From: JAMXLO01 sp963812075 | GTDB lineage: Bacteria; Pseudomonadota; Alphaproteobacteria; Acetobacterales; Acetobacteraceae | Length of the DNA stretch: 64,000 nt | Assembly (NCBI GenBank): GCA_963812075.1 | Contig: CAWETN010000018.1 | Location: 62,001 to 126,000, forward strand | Direction: 5' to 3' | Shown here: piece by piece, positions 20,871-33,025 of the stretch | Layout: each line of letters begins with the position of its first letter | Position numbering within the stretch: position 1 is the stretch's first letter | Position numbers and translations under genes: made by a program | The notes under the pieces: model-generated | The model's input: the letters and a program-made list of their open reading frames with translations, nothing else | What the model was told of the DNA's origin: nothing | Databases searched by the model: none

Positions 20871-22253
20871 ATGAGCGACAGGCAAGATCCGCGGCGCTGG
20901 TGGATGCTGCCGGTGATCCTTACCGGTTCGTTCCTGTCGTTCCTCGACTTCTTCATCGTCAACATTGCGCTGCCCGCCATCCACGTCGATCTCGGCGCGA
21001 GTCCTGCGCAGTTGCAGCTGGTCGTCGCGGGCTACGGCATCGGCTTCGCGGTGTCGCTGATCACCGGCGGGCGGCTGGGCGACATCTACGGACGGCGGCG
21101 CGTGTTCCTCGCCGGGCTTGCCTGCTTCACGCTGGCTTCGGCGCTCTGCGCCGTCGCGCCGAGCGCGCCGGTGCTGATTGCTTCGCGCGTCGTGCAGGCG
21201 GTAGCGGCGGCAACGCTGACGCCGCAGGTGCTGGCGATCATCCGCATGGAGTTCGCCCCGGGCGAACGCCGGGTCGCCATTGGTCTCTACGGCACATCGA
21301 TGGGACTGGCGTCGATCGCCGCACAGGTGGTGGGCGGAGTGTTGGTCAGCGCCGACCTGTTCGGCTGGTCGTGGCGGCCGATCTTTTTGATCAATATCCC
21401 GATCGGCGCCGTCGCGTTCTGCCTCGCGCTGCGCATGCTGCGCGAGTCGCGCAGCACGGCGAAACCGACCCTCGATCTGCCCGGCGTCGCGCTGATTTCG
21501 GTTGGCCTGTTCCTGCTGGTCTATCCGCTGGTCGAGGGCCGCGAACAGGGCTGGCCGACATGGTCGTTCGCAATGCTGGCCGCGTCTCTGTCAGTGCTGT
21601 TTGGTTTCATTCGATACGAGCAACATGTCATCCACGCCGGCCGCACGCCGCTCGTCGCGCTGCACCTGCTGCGCATTTCCGCGATCGGCTACGGCCTGGT
21701 CGTCTCGGCGGCATTCTTCACCGGTTTGGCAGCGTTCTTCGTCGTGCTGACCGTGGTGCTGCAGACCGGGCTCGGCTACTCGGCATTTGCCGCAGGTATG
21801 ATGTTCCTGCCGTTCGCCGTCGGCTTCTCCGTCGCCTCCGCGGCATCCGGCCTGGTCGGGGCGCGTCTCGGCGCGCGGATCGTCAATCTGGGCACTGCGC
21901 TGATGGCGCTGTCGCTGGCGTGTCTCATCGTGCTGCCATCGGTCGACGTGTGCGCGCTGGCGGTGCTGTTCGCGCTCTACGGCGTGGGCCAGGGTTTCGC
22001 GCAGCCGGCGTTGATCAACACCGTGGTGGGTGCCCGCGGCGTTGCCGGCGAGGACGCGGGCGCAGCGGCCGGTCTGTTCCTGACCACTGCGCAGTCGTGC
22101 ATCGCACTCGGCGTCGCGGTGATCGGCGATGTGTTCTTTGCCCATCTGGGGGTGGCGCCGATCCAGGCGGACTACCTCGCCGCCATGCGGGTCGCGCTGT
22201 CGTGCAACCTGACGCTCCAGGTCGCGACCTTCCTGCTGGTGCTCAAAAGCTGA
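20871..22253 (+). CDS. MFS exporter, DHA2 (EmrB/QacA) family
   Basis: Fourteen-helix drug:proton antiporter of 460 residues, inner membrane. The start at 20871 (MSDRQDPRRWW) precedes the first helix ILTGSFLSFLDFFIVNIALP, which carries the DHA2 motif LDxxIVNVALP. Motif A is GGRLGDIYGRRRVFLAG, and motif C-like sequence follows in YGTSMGLASIAAQVVGGVLV. It is divergent from an HxlR regulator, a common arrangement for inducible multidrug export. Its 3' end overlaps the convergent DUF445 gene by 11 bases. The substrate is unknown. Confidence 0.9.
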   Translation: MSDRQDPRRWWMLPVILTGSFLSFLDFFIVNIALPAIHVDLGASPAQLQLVVAGYGIGFAVSLITGGRLGDIYGRRRVFLAGLACFTLASALCAVAPSAPVLIASRVVQAVAAATLTPQVLAIIRMEFAPGERRVAIGLYGTSMGLASIAAQVVGGVLVSADLFGWSWRPIFLINIPIGAVAFCLALRMLRESRSTAKPTLDLPGVALISVGLFLLVYPLVEGREQGWPTWSFAMLAASLSVLFGFIRYEQHVIHAGRTPLVALHLLRISAIGYGLVVSAAFFTGLAAFFVVLTVVLQTGLGYSAFAAGMMFLPFAVGFSVASAASGLVGARLGARIVNLGTALMALSLACLIVLPSVDVCALAVLFALYGVGQGFAQPALINTVVGARGVAGEDAGAAAGLFLTTAQSCIALGVAVIGDVFFAHLGVAPIQADYLAAMRVALSCNLTLQVATFLLVLKS

Positions 22254-23514
22254 CATGGCCGAACAATGCGCGCAGCACCCAGTACAGCAGGCCGCCCACC
22301 AGGAACCCCACCAGCGTGCCGTTGACCCGCACATATTGCAGGTCCTTGCCGACGCGCAGTTCCAGCCGGTCGACGATCGTGTCGGTGTCCCAGTTTGCCA
22401 CCACCTGGGCGATGAACTCGGCGAGCCGCGCCTGCGCCGAGGGCAGCAGGCTGGCGGCCACCGCCTCCACTGCTGCGTGGACGCGTGCACGCGCCGCCGG
22501 ATCGGCCTCGAGCATGGCACCGACATTGGCGAGCGCACCTTCGATCGCGGTCACCGTCCGGCCCGACGGGCGGGCGGCATCGGCCTCCAGCGCCAGGCGC
22601 AGCCGGGCCCACACGTCCCATAGCCAGGCCTGCACCGTCGGGTGTGCCACCACGCGGCGGATCGCCACACCCACTTCGGCGGCGCGCGCCGGATCCTCCT
22701 CCAGACGGGCGATCTCGCGGCGCACCCACTCGTCGAACGCGGCGCGCAGGTCGGAGCCGTCGGGGCTCATCTTGTCCAGCTCGGCGGTCACCGTCGCCAG
22801 CACGCGGCGCGCGATCGAGGCACCAAGAGCCCAGCCGACCAGCCGCCCGCCCTGCTCGCGCACCCGCTCCTCGATGACGGTGCGCAGCGCCTCCTCCTTG
22901 CCGGCGAGCAGGTCGCGCAGCTGGGCGAGGACGAAGCCGAACACCTCCTGGTGCCGGCCGCCCTCGACCAGGCTGTGCAGCGCGCGTGCCACAAGTTGGC
23001 CGGTGCCGGCGCCGCCCAGGAGGCGTGGCACGATGCGCGCGACCAGGCGGCGCGCGCGGCCGTCCTCCACGGTGCTGAGGATGCGCGGCAGCATGGCCGC
23101 GAGGGCCACGGCAGCGGGGCGCGCCGAGGCGGGGTCCGCGAGGAAGCGGTGCAGGATGCCCGGCAGGTCGAGGCGCGCCAGCACCCCCGCGACCTCGCCC
23201 TCGGTGAACACGTGGGTGGCGACGAAGCGGCCGAGGGCGGCGCCGAGGCGCGCCTTCTGGTTGGGGATGATGGCGGTGTGCGGGATCGGAATGCCGAGGG
23301 GGTGGCGGAACAGCGCGGTCACCGCGAACCAGTCGGCGATGCCGCCAACGAAACCGGCCTTGGCGGCGGCCTGCAGCAGGTCGGTGGCAGCCGAGGCGGG
23401 CATCGCATAGGTCGCCAGCGTAAGGGCAGCCATCAGCACGAGCAGCGCGGTGGCGAAGGTCCGGTGGCGGCGCAGCGCACGCCGGGCTTCGGCGTCAGGG
23501 TCCGTGATCGTCAC
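22243..23514 (-). CDS. DUF445 family membrane-anchored protein
   Basis: About 423 residues. The diagnostic DUF445 block is GFVGGIADWFAVTALFRHPLG followed by IPHTAIIPNQKARLG. A first helix (TFATALLVLMAALTLATYAM) and a last one (GFLVGGLLYWVLRALF) bracket a long helical, charged region rich in Ala, Arg and Glu. The function of the family is not settled; envelope roles are suspected. I prefer the GTG start at 23514, because a GGAGG (23524-23528 on the complement) lies 9 bases before it. The ATG at 23532 would overlap that site. Confidence 0.88.
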   Translation of the reverse strand: MTITDPDAEARRALRRHRTFATALLVLMAALTLATYAMPASAATDLLQAAAKAGFVGGIADWFAVTALFRHPLGIPIPHTAIIPNQKARLGAALGRFVATHVFTEGEVAGVLARLDLPGILHRFLADPASARPAAVALAAMLPRILSTVEDGRARRLVARIVPRLLGGAGTGQLVARALHSLVEGGRHQEVFGFVLAQLRDLLAGKEEALRTVIEERVREQGGRLVGWALGASIARRVLATVTAELDKMSPDGSDLRAAFDEWVRREIARLEEDPARAAEVGVAIRRVVAHPTVQAWLWDVWARLRLALEADAARPSGRTVTAIEGALANVGAMLEADPAARARVHAAVEAVAASLLPSAQARLAEFIAQVVANWDTDTIVDRLELRVGKDLQYVRVNGTLVGFLVGGLLYWVLRALFGHVSF

Positions 23515-23545
23515 GCAATGGTGCCTCCGCACAGAGGTTCAGACA

Positions 23546-23905
23546 GTGTGGCGCCCCGGTTCATCAGCGCGAGCGGCTCGTGGACAAGGCGCTCACCGTC
23601 GCGCAAGGATTATGTCGCGCGATGATGGATCTCCGGTTCCAACCGTTCCATACGGCGCGCTCCGAAATATCCGGATGGCGAAGACGCCGCTCGCCGGGAT
23701 GCGGCGGCTGGACAGCCAGACGAAGGTGGGTCGTCGGTCTCGACCGACCATGGAACAGCTCGATCCGCTCGCCGCCAATCACAAGCGAGAGGGTATCGTC
23801 AAAACCTCGTCGCGCTGCCGGCGGCCGACCGGGTAGACACAGGCGTGTCGTTGAACTGCTGGCCTGCACGATGCTGTTGAGGCCCTGCGTCAGTTCAAAG
23901 GGCTC
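23546..23905 (-). pseudogene. Decayed partial copy of the metallo-beta-lactamase-fold hydrolase at 27.7-29 kb
   Basis: Not a functional gene. On the complement the stretch DDTLSLVIGGERIELFHGR parallels DDTLSLAIGGERMELFHGR in the full-length gene. Matching DNA continues on both sides, from GATGCTGTTGAG near 23870 to GTTCATCAGCGC near 23560. The metal-binding HxHxDH part is absent. The copy has several internal deletions and frame changes, unlike the single-base shifts elsewhere. It lies on the same strand as its parent, separated from it by the GGDEF/EAL gene. This is best read as an old duplication that has decayed. Confidence 0.75.
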
Positions 23906-23930
23906 GGCACGTCCTGACCGGCAATCGCGT

Positions 23931-26900
23931 TCATTGGGCGGCTATTTGGGTCGCCTCGGCATGCGCCGGTGTGATCCGGCCGACTCGCAAGAATTGCGCG
24001 ACCTTGCCGGCATGAAGAGGTTTGGCGAAATAGTAACCCTGTATTATGCGGCCACCCCAGCCCTTCAAAAGCTCGAGCTGAGCGAGGGTCTCCACCCCCT
24101 CTACCACCACTTCGATGTTGAGCTCGCGTGCAAGGCCGAGAGCGGCCCTCACGATTGCGTCGTTTCCAGGTTCGATTCCTATGTCCATTATGAACGTCTG
24201 CGCGATCTTGATCCTGTCCACCGGGTAGCGGCGTAGATAGTCGAGCGAGGAATAGCCGCTGCCGAAGTCGTCCACCGCAATTCGGTGGCCCGCCTTGCGC
24301 AGGCGTAGCAGCAGGTCGTTGTGGTCGCGCGACGCTTCCATCAGAACGCTCTCGGTCAGTTCCAGTTCGAGGAGCTTCCGCGGTATCGCGAATTCCGCCA
24401 CGCTCACGGCAATGTCCTCCTCGAGTTCGGGCGACCGCTTGAATTGAACTCCGGACAGGTTGACCGCGATCAACGGCGGCGCAAGGCCTGAATCGAGCCA
24501 TCGCCTCGTCTGGCGGCATGCCTCGCGTACAACCCAGCGTCCCAGTGGCACGATCAGACCGCTTCTCTCCGCCTCTGGGATGAACTTGCCAGGCCCAATA
24601 GTACCCAAGGTCGGATGAGCCCAGCGCACCAGTGCCTCAAGGCCCAGGATGCGGCCGGTGTTCATATCCACCTGGGGCTGATACATGAGAAAAAATTGGT
24701 TCGCCGTGAGTGCCTCACGGAGCTCTGTGCTCATGCTGACCCGTGCCCGCACCTCCGCGTCCATGCCATCGCTGAAAAACCTATAGCTTCCCCGCTGTTC
24801 CGCCTTGGCTCGATACAGAGCCACGTCGGCATGCGCCAGCATCGTCTCGGCATCCGGTGAATCCAGCCCGTAGACCGCGATGCCCACGCTTGCACCCGAG
24901 TGGATCCGGTTGGCTTCGATTAAGGTCGGCTCGGCCAGGGCGGCGACAATCTTCTCCGAAACGCAGGCGGCGATTGCCGCGACATCACCCCGGATGCTGG
25001 TTGCCAGGTTGGCTGCCTGAAGAATTCGATCCGAGATAGAAGCCGCGTTCGCGGGCTCGGTTATGTCCTTCAGCAGAATGGCAAACTCATCGCCGCCAAA
25101 TCGCGCGACCGTGTCGGTCGCGCGAACGTTCGCCTGCAACCGCTTGGCGACTGTCCTCAACAATGCATCGCCGACGGGATGACCGAGCGTGTCGTTAACG
25201 TCCTTGAAATGATCGAGATCGAGATACAGGACAGCGAAACTGTCACCGTCTCGCTGCGCCTGCGCGATCCTGCGCTCGAGCGTCTTGACGAACACCAAGC
25301 GATTCACGAGTCCGGTCAGGTTATCATAGTGTGCCATGCGCGCGATCTGCTGGTCAGCGCGTTTCCGCTCGGTGATGTCGCGCACGCTGGCATAAATCGG
25401 TACTCTGGTCCCGCGCGTTACCTTGGTCAGGAGCACGTCGGCAGGAAACTCGGTGCAATCGGCCCGCATGTGTACCCACTCGAACAGATGGGTCCCATCG
25501 CGCAGCGCCGTCTCGATCATCGCATGCGCCTTCTCGGATGACAGGCGCCCATCCGGTTGCCGTTCGGGCGAGTGATCCCATGGGTGACGGGAAAGAAAAT
25601 CCTGCTCGTCCGCTGCCCCAAACATCTTCACGGCACTGGAGTTCGCCGACAGGAGAGCCCCGGACGAAGCGTCGAGTACCAGGAGCGCGTCACGCGTCGA
25701 CTCGAACAGATCGCGGTAACTTCGCTCGTGCGCCTGCAGCGCCGCCTCGGCTCGTTTGTGCTGGGTAATGTCGCGGGCAAAGCACAGGAACTGGCCGGTT
25801 TCCCGCTGGAAAGAGACGCTGCCCTCGATGTCGATGGCAATGCCGTCTTTCCGACGGTGCTGTAATTCGAAGCGATCAAAGCCGACGGTTACAATGGTTT
25901 CCATGTGACTCTTGGTCACTTCGGTCAATTCAATGGCCTCGACATCCTTGATCGTCAAACTCAGAAGTTCCTCGCGCGAGTAGCCCGTCATGGCACAATA
26001 GACGTCGTTCGTGGCGAGAAACCTGCCATGACGATCGAGAAGTCCAGAAACCGTCGGAGGTGGTCGACAACATCGTCGCGTATTGGTCGGCCTGGATCCG
26101 GATGGTTTCCATGGCACGCTTGCGTTCGGTGATATCCCAGTTGACACCGGTCATTCTCGTGGCGCGTCCGTCAGGGCCAGTCTGCACCAAAGCGTGCGCC
26201 TCGATGTCACGCACCTCGCCGTTGGGCCATACGACCCGAAATTCGATGTTGAAGTCCTTGACGCCTTCGATCGCAGCAGTGATTGCGGCATCACCCCGGG
26301 CAAGGTCCTCCGGGTGCAGTCCCGCCAACCAGGCATCATAGGTGCCGCTGAAGTCTTGCTCCCGGATGCCGTAGAGGCCGTACATCCGCGCGTCCCACAC
26401 CAACCTGTTAGCGGTCAGGTCCCAATCCCAGATGCCGATACGTGCCAATTCGGTAGCCAGAGCCAGCCGCTCCTGGCTTTGCCGTAGCGCATTGTCGAGC
26501 CACTCGTGCTCACGTTCGACGGCTCCGGAGCGGCGCATTCCGAGCAGTACATAGATGCCTAAATTGCCGGTCAGAAGCAGGCCACCGGCCAGGATGAGGC
26601 TGCTCGGCTTGAGGTTCGCCGACCCATTGCCGTCCGGCGCCAGGATGACGATGCGCCAGACCCGGCCGCCGACCATGACGTCGGAAGTGATGCCGGGCGC
26701 TGCCAGCATGTCGTCCAGACGACCACCCAGGTTACGCGGATACAGTACCTGCTCGGCTGCCGGGGCAGACCGGTCGAGCAGCAACAGCCGGCTGCGGGTA
26801 ACCCCCGCGGTCGTCGCCGCGGCGACGACGTCGTCGATCCGGAATAGACCGAGCACGAGGCCGGTCATGCGATGTGGTTGTCCGGTGGTGGTAAAGATCG

Positions 26901-27519
26901 GCCAGGACAGCAGGAAGCTGTACTCGTTGGCCTGCTGCACTGACAGGATCCGCCCCGAGGCGACCGGTAGGCCGGTGCGCTCGGCCTGCTCCACCGCCGC
27001 GCGGCGCGTGGGCTCAGAGGCGAGGTCGAATCCCAGGGCCGCTTGGTTGCCCTGCAACGGCGTGATGTAGGCGACCGGTACGTAGCGGGATCGCTCGCGG
27101 GCCACGGTCAATCTGCCGTCGTCGCGTTCCGTGAAATGAACGCCGAAGCCGTACTCCGCCGTCAATCGTCGCTCAACCCCGACACGCTCCCCCTCGGCCA
27201 CCACTTGGGCCCACTCCAGGGTCTGAACAGAAGGATCACGAGCCAGGATCGTTTCGGCAAACCGCTCAAACTCGCCCTGCTCCACGCTGTCGCGGGCGTT
27301 GTACAGCGCCGCCAATGCGGCAACTGCGCCGAACGAGGCGTTGATCCTTGCCTTCAGCGCGTCCACGTCCCCGGTCGCCTGGCGCTCGAACTCTGCCCAT
27401 GCCTGCGCCTCGCCGTTCTGCGCACTGCGGAACGACGCGTAGATCGACAACGCGAGCCCGACGACGACTATGAGCACCAACGGCAGCCACCTCAATGCAA
27501 CCGTCCTGAGGCGCTGCAT
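23931..27519 (-). CDS. CHASE-PAS-GGDEF-EAL sensory cyclic-di-GMP protein, one frameshift
   Basis: Membrane-bound c-di-GMP regulator of about 1195 residues once a single extra base near 26046 is removed. Two helices (about residues 10-28 and 305-325) bracket a periplasmic CHASE domain. Three PAS/PAC units follow, the PAC ends marked by NWDITERKRA, FARDITQHKRAE and SVRDITERKRAD. The GGDEF domain has RFGGDEF with an I-site RATD five residues before it. The EAL domain has LGLEALVRW, ELTESVLME, DDFGSGYSSLDYL, EGVET and QGYYFAKP, so metal and catalytic positions are present. The usual KID reads KIA. Both cyclase and phosphodiesterase look competent. The ligand of the sensor is unknown. Confidence 0.85.
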
Positions 27520-27701
27520 GGCTATGGCTTAACTCCACTCAATCGAGCGCAGCGTGCACGAACAACTTGAACAGACGATTACCGCGAGCGGGCAGCACCA
27601 AGCGCGGCACGGCCACAACCGGCTGTTCCGGCTGCATTCAGGCCCGGCACTGATAACCTGCTCCTCTCGCCTTTAGCTTGCGAAGCAGGGATTCCCCCCG
27701 G

Positions 27702-28967
27702 TCAACATTCTGCCCGCTGCTTCGCCTCACGCTCATAGACGGCCAGGAAAGCCTTACCCATCAGCGAGCCTTCGCGGTCGATGCATTTCCGTAAGACCAA
27801 GGCACGGGCAGCCTGAACGGCCATATCCTCAGGGGCTGCCCCACTGGCAAATTCGGCGAGATGGGCGGCGAGGCGGGTGTTGCCTTCCTCGGCCAGAACG
27901 GCGCCCGCTCGGCAAGCGTGTTGGCGCCGCCAGCCAACCGCGCCAATTCCACCGCCAGATCCACTGCGCTCGCGGGCTTCAGATGCGCCGCATTGCCATC
28001 GAACCAGCCGGCGTAGAGGTGATAGATGGCCCGCACGAGGAACTCCGGATCATCGGTACTTTGCACGTAGCCAGGGCTTCGACAGGTCCTCTGGCGGCGC
28101 TGTGACGGCATGCAGAACCTGGTCGAGCGTGGCTCCCCGGTTCATCAGCGCCAGGCACTCGCGAACCAGGTGCTCGAGGACTGCCGCACCGTCGCGCAGC
28201 ACCTGTGCGGCACGGTCCTTGCCGAAGATGACCGGGCCATGCCCCGGGATGACGATCTCCGGCGCCAGCCGTTCCATGTGGCGCAAGGCGGCGGCCCATT
28301 CCGCCGCGTAGCGCTGCACCTTCCTCGGGTTGCCCGCGTTCGGAAACATCCAGATGACGAAGTCGCCGCTCGCCAGGACGCGGCTTCTGGGCAGCCAGAC
28401 GAAGGTGGCGTCGTCGGTCTCGCCCCGACCATGGAACAACTCCATCCGCTCGCCGCCAATCGCAAGGGAGAGTGTGTCGTCATAGACGTCGTCGGGCTGG
28501 CGGTGGCCGACCGGGTAGACATAGGCCGGATTGTTGAACTGCTGGCCCTGCACGATGCTGTTGAGACCCTGAGTCAGCGCGTATCGGTTCATCCGCCGTG
28601 CCACGTCGCGGTGGGCGATGATCCTCGGGCGCGGCAGTCCTTTCGTCGCCGCCTCGCGGTCGATGGCGGCAATACCTCCGGTGTGATCGATATGGCCGTG
28701 GGTGTAGATGACCGTATGGATCGGGCCGTCGTCCCAGGTTCGGATGAGTGCGAGGACCTTCTCTGCGGTTGCCTCATTGGCCGTGTCGACCAGAACAAGC
28801 CCGTCGGCCGTGCGGATAGCAGTCACGCTGCCGCAGAAGTAGGTCGTGTGCACCGTGATGACGTTGTCGGCGACCGGGGTGACGGCGCCCTGCGATACCG
28901 CTGCCGTCCATTCCTCCATCTGCGCGGAGCCGTTCCACAGCCGCTCGAACAGGCGATGCTCGCGCAT
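27702..28967 (-). CDS. Alkyl-sulfatase-like metallo-beta-lactamase-fold hydrolase, frameshifted
   Basis: Metal hydrolase of about 420 residues related to BDS1-type alkyl sulfatases. The start MREHRLFERLWNGSAQMEEW precedes the metallo-hydrolase domain with THGHIDHTGG (HxHxDH site), AHRDVARR and IPGHGPVIFGKD. After about residue 300 an alkyl-sulfatase dimerisation-type region follows (DPEFLVRAIYHLYAGWFDGN and VDLAVELARLAGGANTLAERA), ending LAVYEREAKQRAEC at 27702. The two parts are in different frames. One extra base near 28060 and one missing near 27890 restore the protein. A decayed copy lies at 23546-23905. There is no signal peptide, so cytoplasmic location is likely; the substrate is unproven. 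Confidence 0.78.
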
Positions 28968-29097
28968 ATGATACCTCCGCCGACCGTCTCTGACCCCTTA
29001 CACCTTGCCCGGAGACGGAAGTCCGTACGGAGGCGATCGTGGTCTCGACGACGTCGCCAAGCTCTCGCGGTACAGGCGGTGACGTGCGGTGCGGCAC

Positions 29098-30395
29098 TCA
29101 CAGCAGCAGGCTCAGCGGGTCCTCGACGATGCGCTTGAACTCGCGCAGCCACCTTGCGCCCAGGGCGCCATCGACCACGCGGTGATCGACGCTCAGCGTG
29201 CAGGTCATCACCGTGGCGATCGCCAGCGAGTCGTTCTTCACCACCGGCCGCTTCTGGCCCGCCGCCACCGCCAGGATCGCCGATTGCGGCGGGTTGATGA
29301 TCGCGGCGAACTCGGTGACGCCGAACATGCCCATGTTGGAGATCGAGAAGCCGCCGCCCTGGAACTCCTCGGGCTTCAGCTTGCCGGCGCGCGCGCGTCC
29401 CGCCAGATCCTTCATCTCCCGGCTGATCGTCGCCAGCCCCTTCTGGTCGGCGCGGCGGATGATCGGCGTGATCAGCCCGTCGGGGATCGCCACCGCGATG
29501 CTGATGTCCACGTCGTCGAACAGCACCATGGCGTCGTCGGTCCACGCCGCGTTCACCGCCTGAACGCGACGCAGGGTAGCGGCCGATGCCTTGATCACCA
29601 TGTCGTTGATGGTGATCAGGTAGGCGTCCGGCCCCTCCTTCGGCGCCTTGCCGTTCAGCTCGTTCAGCAGCCGCACCATGGCGTCGATTTCGATGTCCAT
29701 CGACACGTAGAAATGCGGGATGGTGGACTTCGCCTCGGTGAGCCGGCGCGCGATCACCTTCCGCATCGAGCTGTGCGGCACCAGTTGATGCGGCGCGGCG
29801 ATCGGCGCCGACGGGCGCGCGACCGGGGGCTGGGCGGGCGCCGCCGGTTGCGGTGCTGCGGCAGGAGCGGGGCCTTCTGCAGCGCTGCCTCGATGTCCGC
29901 CTTGACGATGCGCCCGTTCGGCCCGCTGCCCTTCAGCGCCGCCAGGTCGATCCCCGCCTGCTTCGCCATGCGGCGCGCCAGCGGCGAGGCGAAGATGCGC
30001 TCGCTGCCGGCGTCGTGGCCATTGCCGCTCTGCGGCGCCGGGCGTGGCTGCGGCGGCGGGGCAGCCGGCTTCGCCTCCTGCTGCGGTGCGGGCGCGGCCG
30101 GCGCGGCAGCCGGCGGCGTGGGTGCAGCCGGCGCGGCAGCCGGCACCGACTCGCCCTGCTCGACCAGGATCGCGATCGGCTCGTTCACCTTCACGCCCTC
30201 GGTGCCGTCCTGCACCAGGATCTTGCCGAGCACGCCTTCGTCGACCGCCTCGACCTCCATCGTCGCCTTGTCGGTCTCGATCTCGGCGATCACGTCGCCC
30301 GCGCGCACGTTCTCGCCTTCCTTCTTCAGCCAGCGCGACAGCGTGCCCTCGGTCATCGTCGGCGACAGCGCCGGCATCAGGATGTTGGTTGCCAT
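29098..30395 (-). CDS. pdhC: Pyruvate dehydrogenase E2, dihydrolipoamide acetyltransferase, one frameshift
   Basis: Core acyltransferase of the pyruvate dehydrogenase complex. The N-terminal lipoyl domain (ILMPALSPTMTEGTLSRW, lipoyl lysine in ETDKATMEVE) is followed by an Ala-Pro linker and the subunit-binding domain (ASPLARRMAKQAGIDL). The catalytic domain runs from SSMRKVIARRLTEAKSTIP to SVDHRVVDGALGARWL, with the HxxxDG active site. A C is missing from the C-run near 29860 in the linker, which splits the gene into two frames. About 432 residues. It starts 11 bases after the E1-beta stop and is the last gene of the operon. Confidence 0.9.
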
Positions 30396-30406
30396 GTGCC
30401 GCCCCC

Positions 30407-31760
<1,354 letters not shown>

Positions 31761-31763
31761 GGC

Positions 31764-32778
31764 TCAGCCCTCCACCAGCACGTCGGTCCACAGCTCGGCC
31801 TCGTCGGGCTCCGGACTGCTCTGCGCGAAGTCGGCGGCCTCCTGCACGATCGCCTTCACCTCGTCGTCGATCTGCTTGATCGCCGCCTCGTCGATGCCCA
31901 TCGCCTCCAGCCGGTGCCGCGCGCCGTCGATCGGGTCGTGCTGCGTGCGCATCGTCTGGATCTCCTCGCGCGTGCGATAGCGCGCCGGATCGGACATCGA
32001 GTGGCCGCGATAGCGGTAGGTCTTCGCCTCGATCAGGAACGGCCCCTTGCCGGCAGCGGCAATGCGCCACCGCCTGGTCGGCCGCCTCCTTCACCGCCAC
32101 CACGTCCATGCCGTCGATCTGCACGCCGGGAATGCCCCACGGCGCGCCGTTCTTCGACAGGTCGCGCGAGGCGGAGGCGCGCTCCACGCTGGTGCCCATG
32201 CCGTATTTGTTGTTCTCGATCACGTAGATCACCGGCAGCTTCATCAGCGCGGCGAGGTTGAAGCTCTCGAACGTCTGGCCCTGGTTCGACGCGCCCTCGC
32301 CGAAATACGTGACGGCGACACGGTCGTTGCCGCGATACCAGTTGCTGAACGCAAGTCCGGTGCCGATGCTGACCTGTGCGCCGACGATGCCGTGGCCGCC
32401 GAAGAAGTTCTTCTCCTTGCTGAACATGTGCATCGAGCCGCCCTTGCCGCGCGAATAGCCGCCGGTGCGTCCGGTCAGCTCCGCCATCACGCCGCGCGGG
32501 TCCATGCCGGTCGCCAGCATGTGGCCGTGGTCGCGGTACGAGGTGATCACCTCGTCGCCGTCCGACAGCGCCATCTGCACGCCGACGACGACGGCCTCCT
32601 GGCCGATATAGAGGTGGCAGAAACCACCGATCAGGCCCATGCCGTAGAGCTGTCCCGCCTTCTCCTCGAAGCGGCGGATCAGCAGCATGTCGCGATACGC
32701 CTTGAGCAGCTGCTTGCGGTCGATCGATGACTCGCGCGCCTTGCCGCCGCGCTTCCGGGTTTCGGCTGCACTTGCCAT
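31764..32778 (-). CDS. pdhA: Pyruvate dehydrogenase E1-alpha, one frameshift
   Basis: Alpha subunit binding TPP and Mg2+. The N-terminal part is clear: LLKAYRDMLLIRRFEEKAGQ, FCHLYIGQEAVVVG, RDHGHMLATG and GGYSRGKGGSMHMF. The TPP motif reads GEG at the usual GDG position, followed after 26 residues by NNKYGMGT. An extra T near 32065 shifts the frame. The remaining part (MSDPARYRTREEIQTMR to ELWTDVLVEG) ends at 31764. About 337 residues. Three bases separate its stop from the E1-beta start, so the order is E1-alpha, E1-beta, E2. Two palindromes lie in the upstream gap. Confidence 0.92.
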
Positions 32779-32856
32779 GGCGCTCCTCCGAAGCAGTTGG
32801 CCAGAAATTGCGTCGGTCGCCCCGCACGCGCAAGCGTCCGGGTCAAAAAACCACGG

Positions 32857-32871
32857 TATTGCAATGCAATA
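32857..32871. promoter_or_regulatory. Perfect 15-base palindrome upstream of pdhA
   Basis: TATTGCA and its complement TGCAATA are separated by a single A. The site lies 79 bases upstream of the pdhA start in an unusually AT-rich patch for this genome, between divergently placed genes. It has the form of a dimeric repressor or activator site. A half-site TTATTGCA recurs at about 32971. No known consensus is claimed. Confidence 0.55.
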
Positions 32872-32878
32872 ACCGACG

Positions 32879-32897
32879 TTAACCGAAATGAGGTTAA
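32879..32897. promoter_or_regulatory. Inverted repeat TTAACC-N7-GGTTAA upstream of pdhA
   Basis: Six-base perfect arms at 32879-32884 and 32892-32897 with a 7-base spacer, starting 8 bases after the TATTGCA palindrome. The pair may be two operators or one composite promoter region for the pdh operon. Confidence 0.45.
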
Positions 32898-33025
32898 ACC
32901 ATTGGTGGTAACGGCAGGAGAGGACGTAGGCATTGCCGGGGATTGCGCAGGGCGTGCCGGTCCGGAAATCTTATTGCATCATCTGCCGCCATTTCGCAGC
33001 GACATGTCCGGAAGCAGGGCCCGGG

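Noticed and set aside
20825..23410. Open frame of 861 codons on the plus strand
   Set aside because: It overlaps the MFS gene in another frame and then the DUF445 gene in antisense; both of those have strong family motifs.
23546..28967. Composite transposon carrying the GGDEF/EAL gene between two hydrolase copies
   Set aside because: There is no transposase, no terminal inverted repeat, and the copies are protein-coding homologues of unequal length rather than mobile-element ends.
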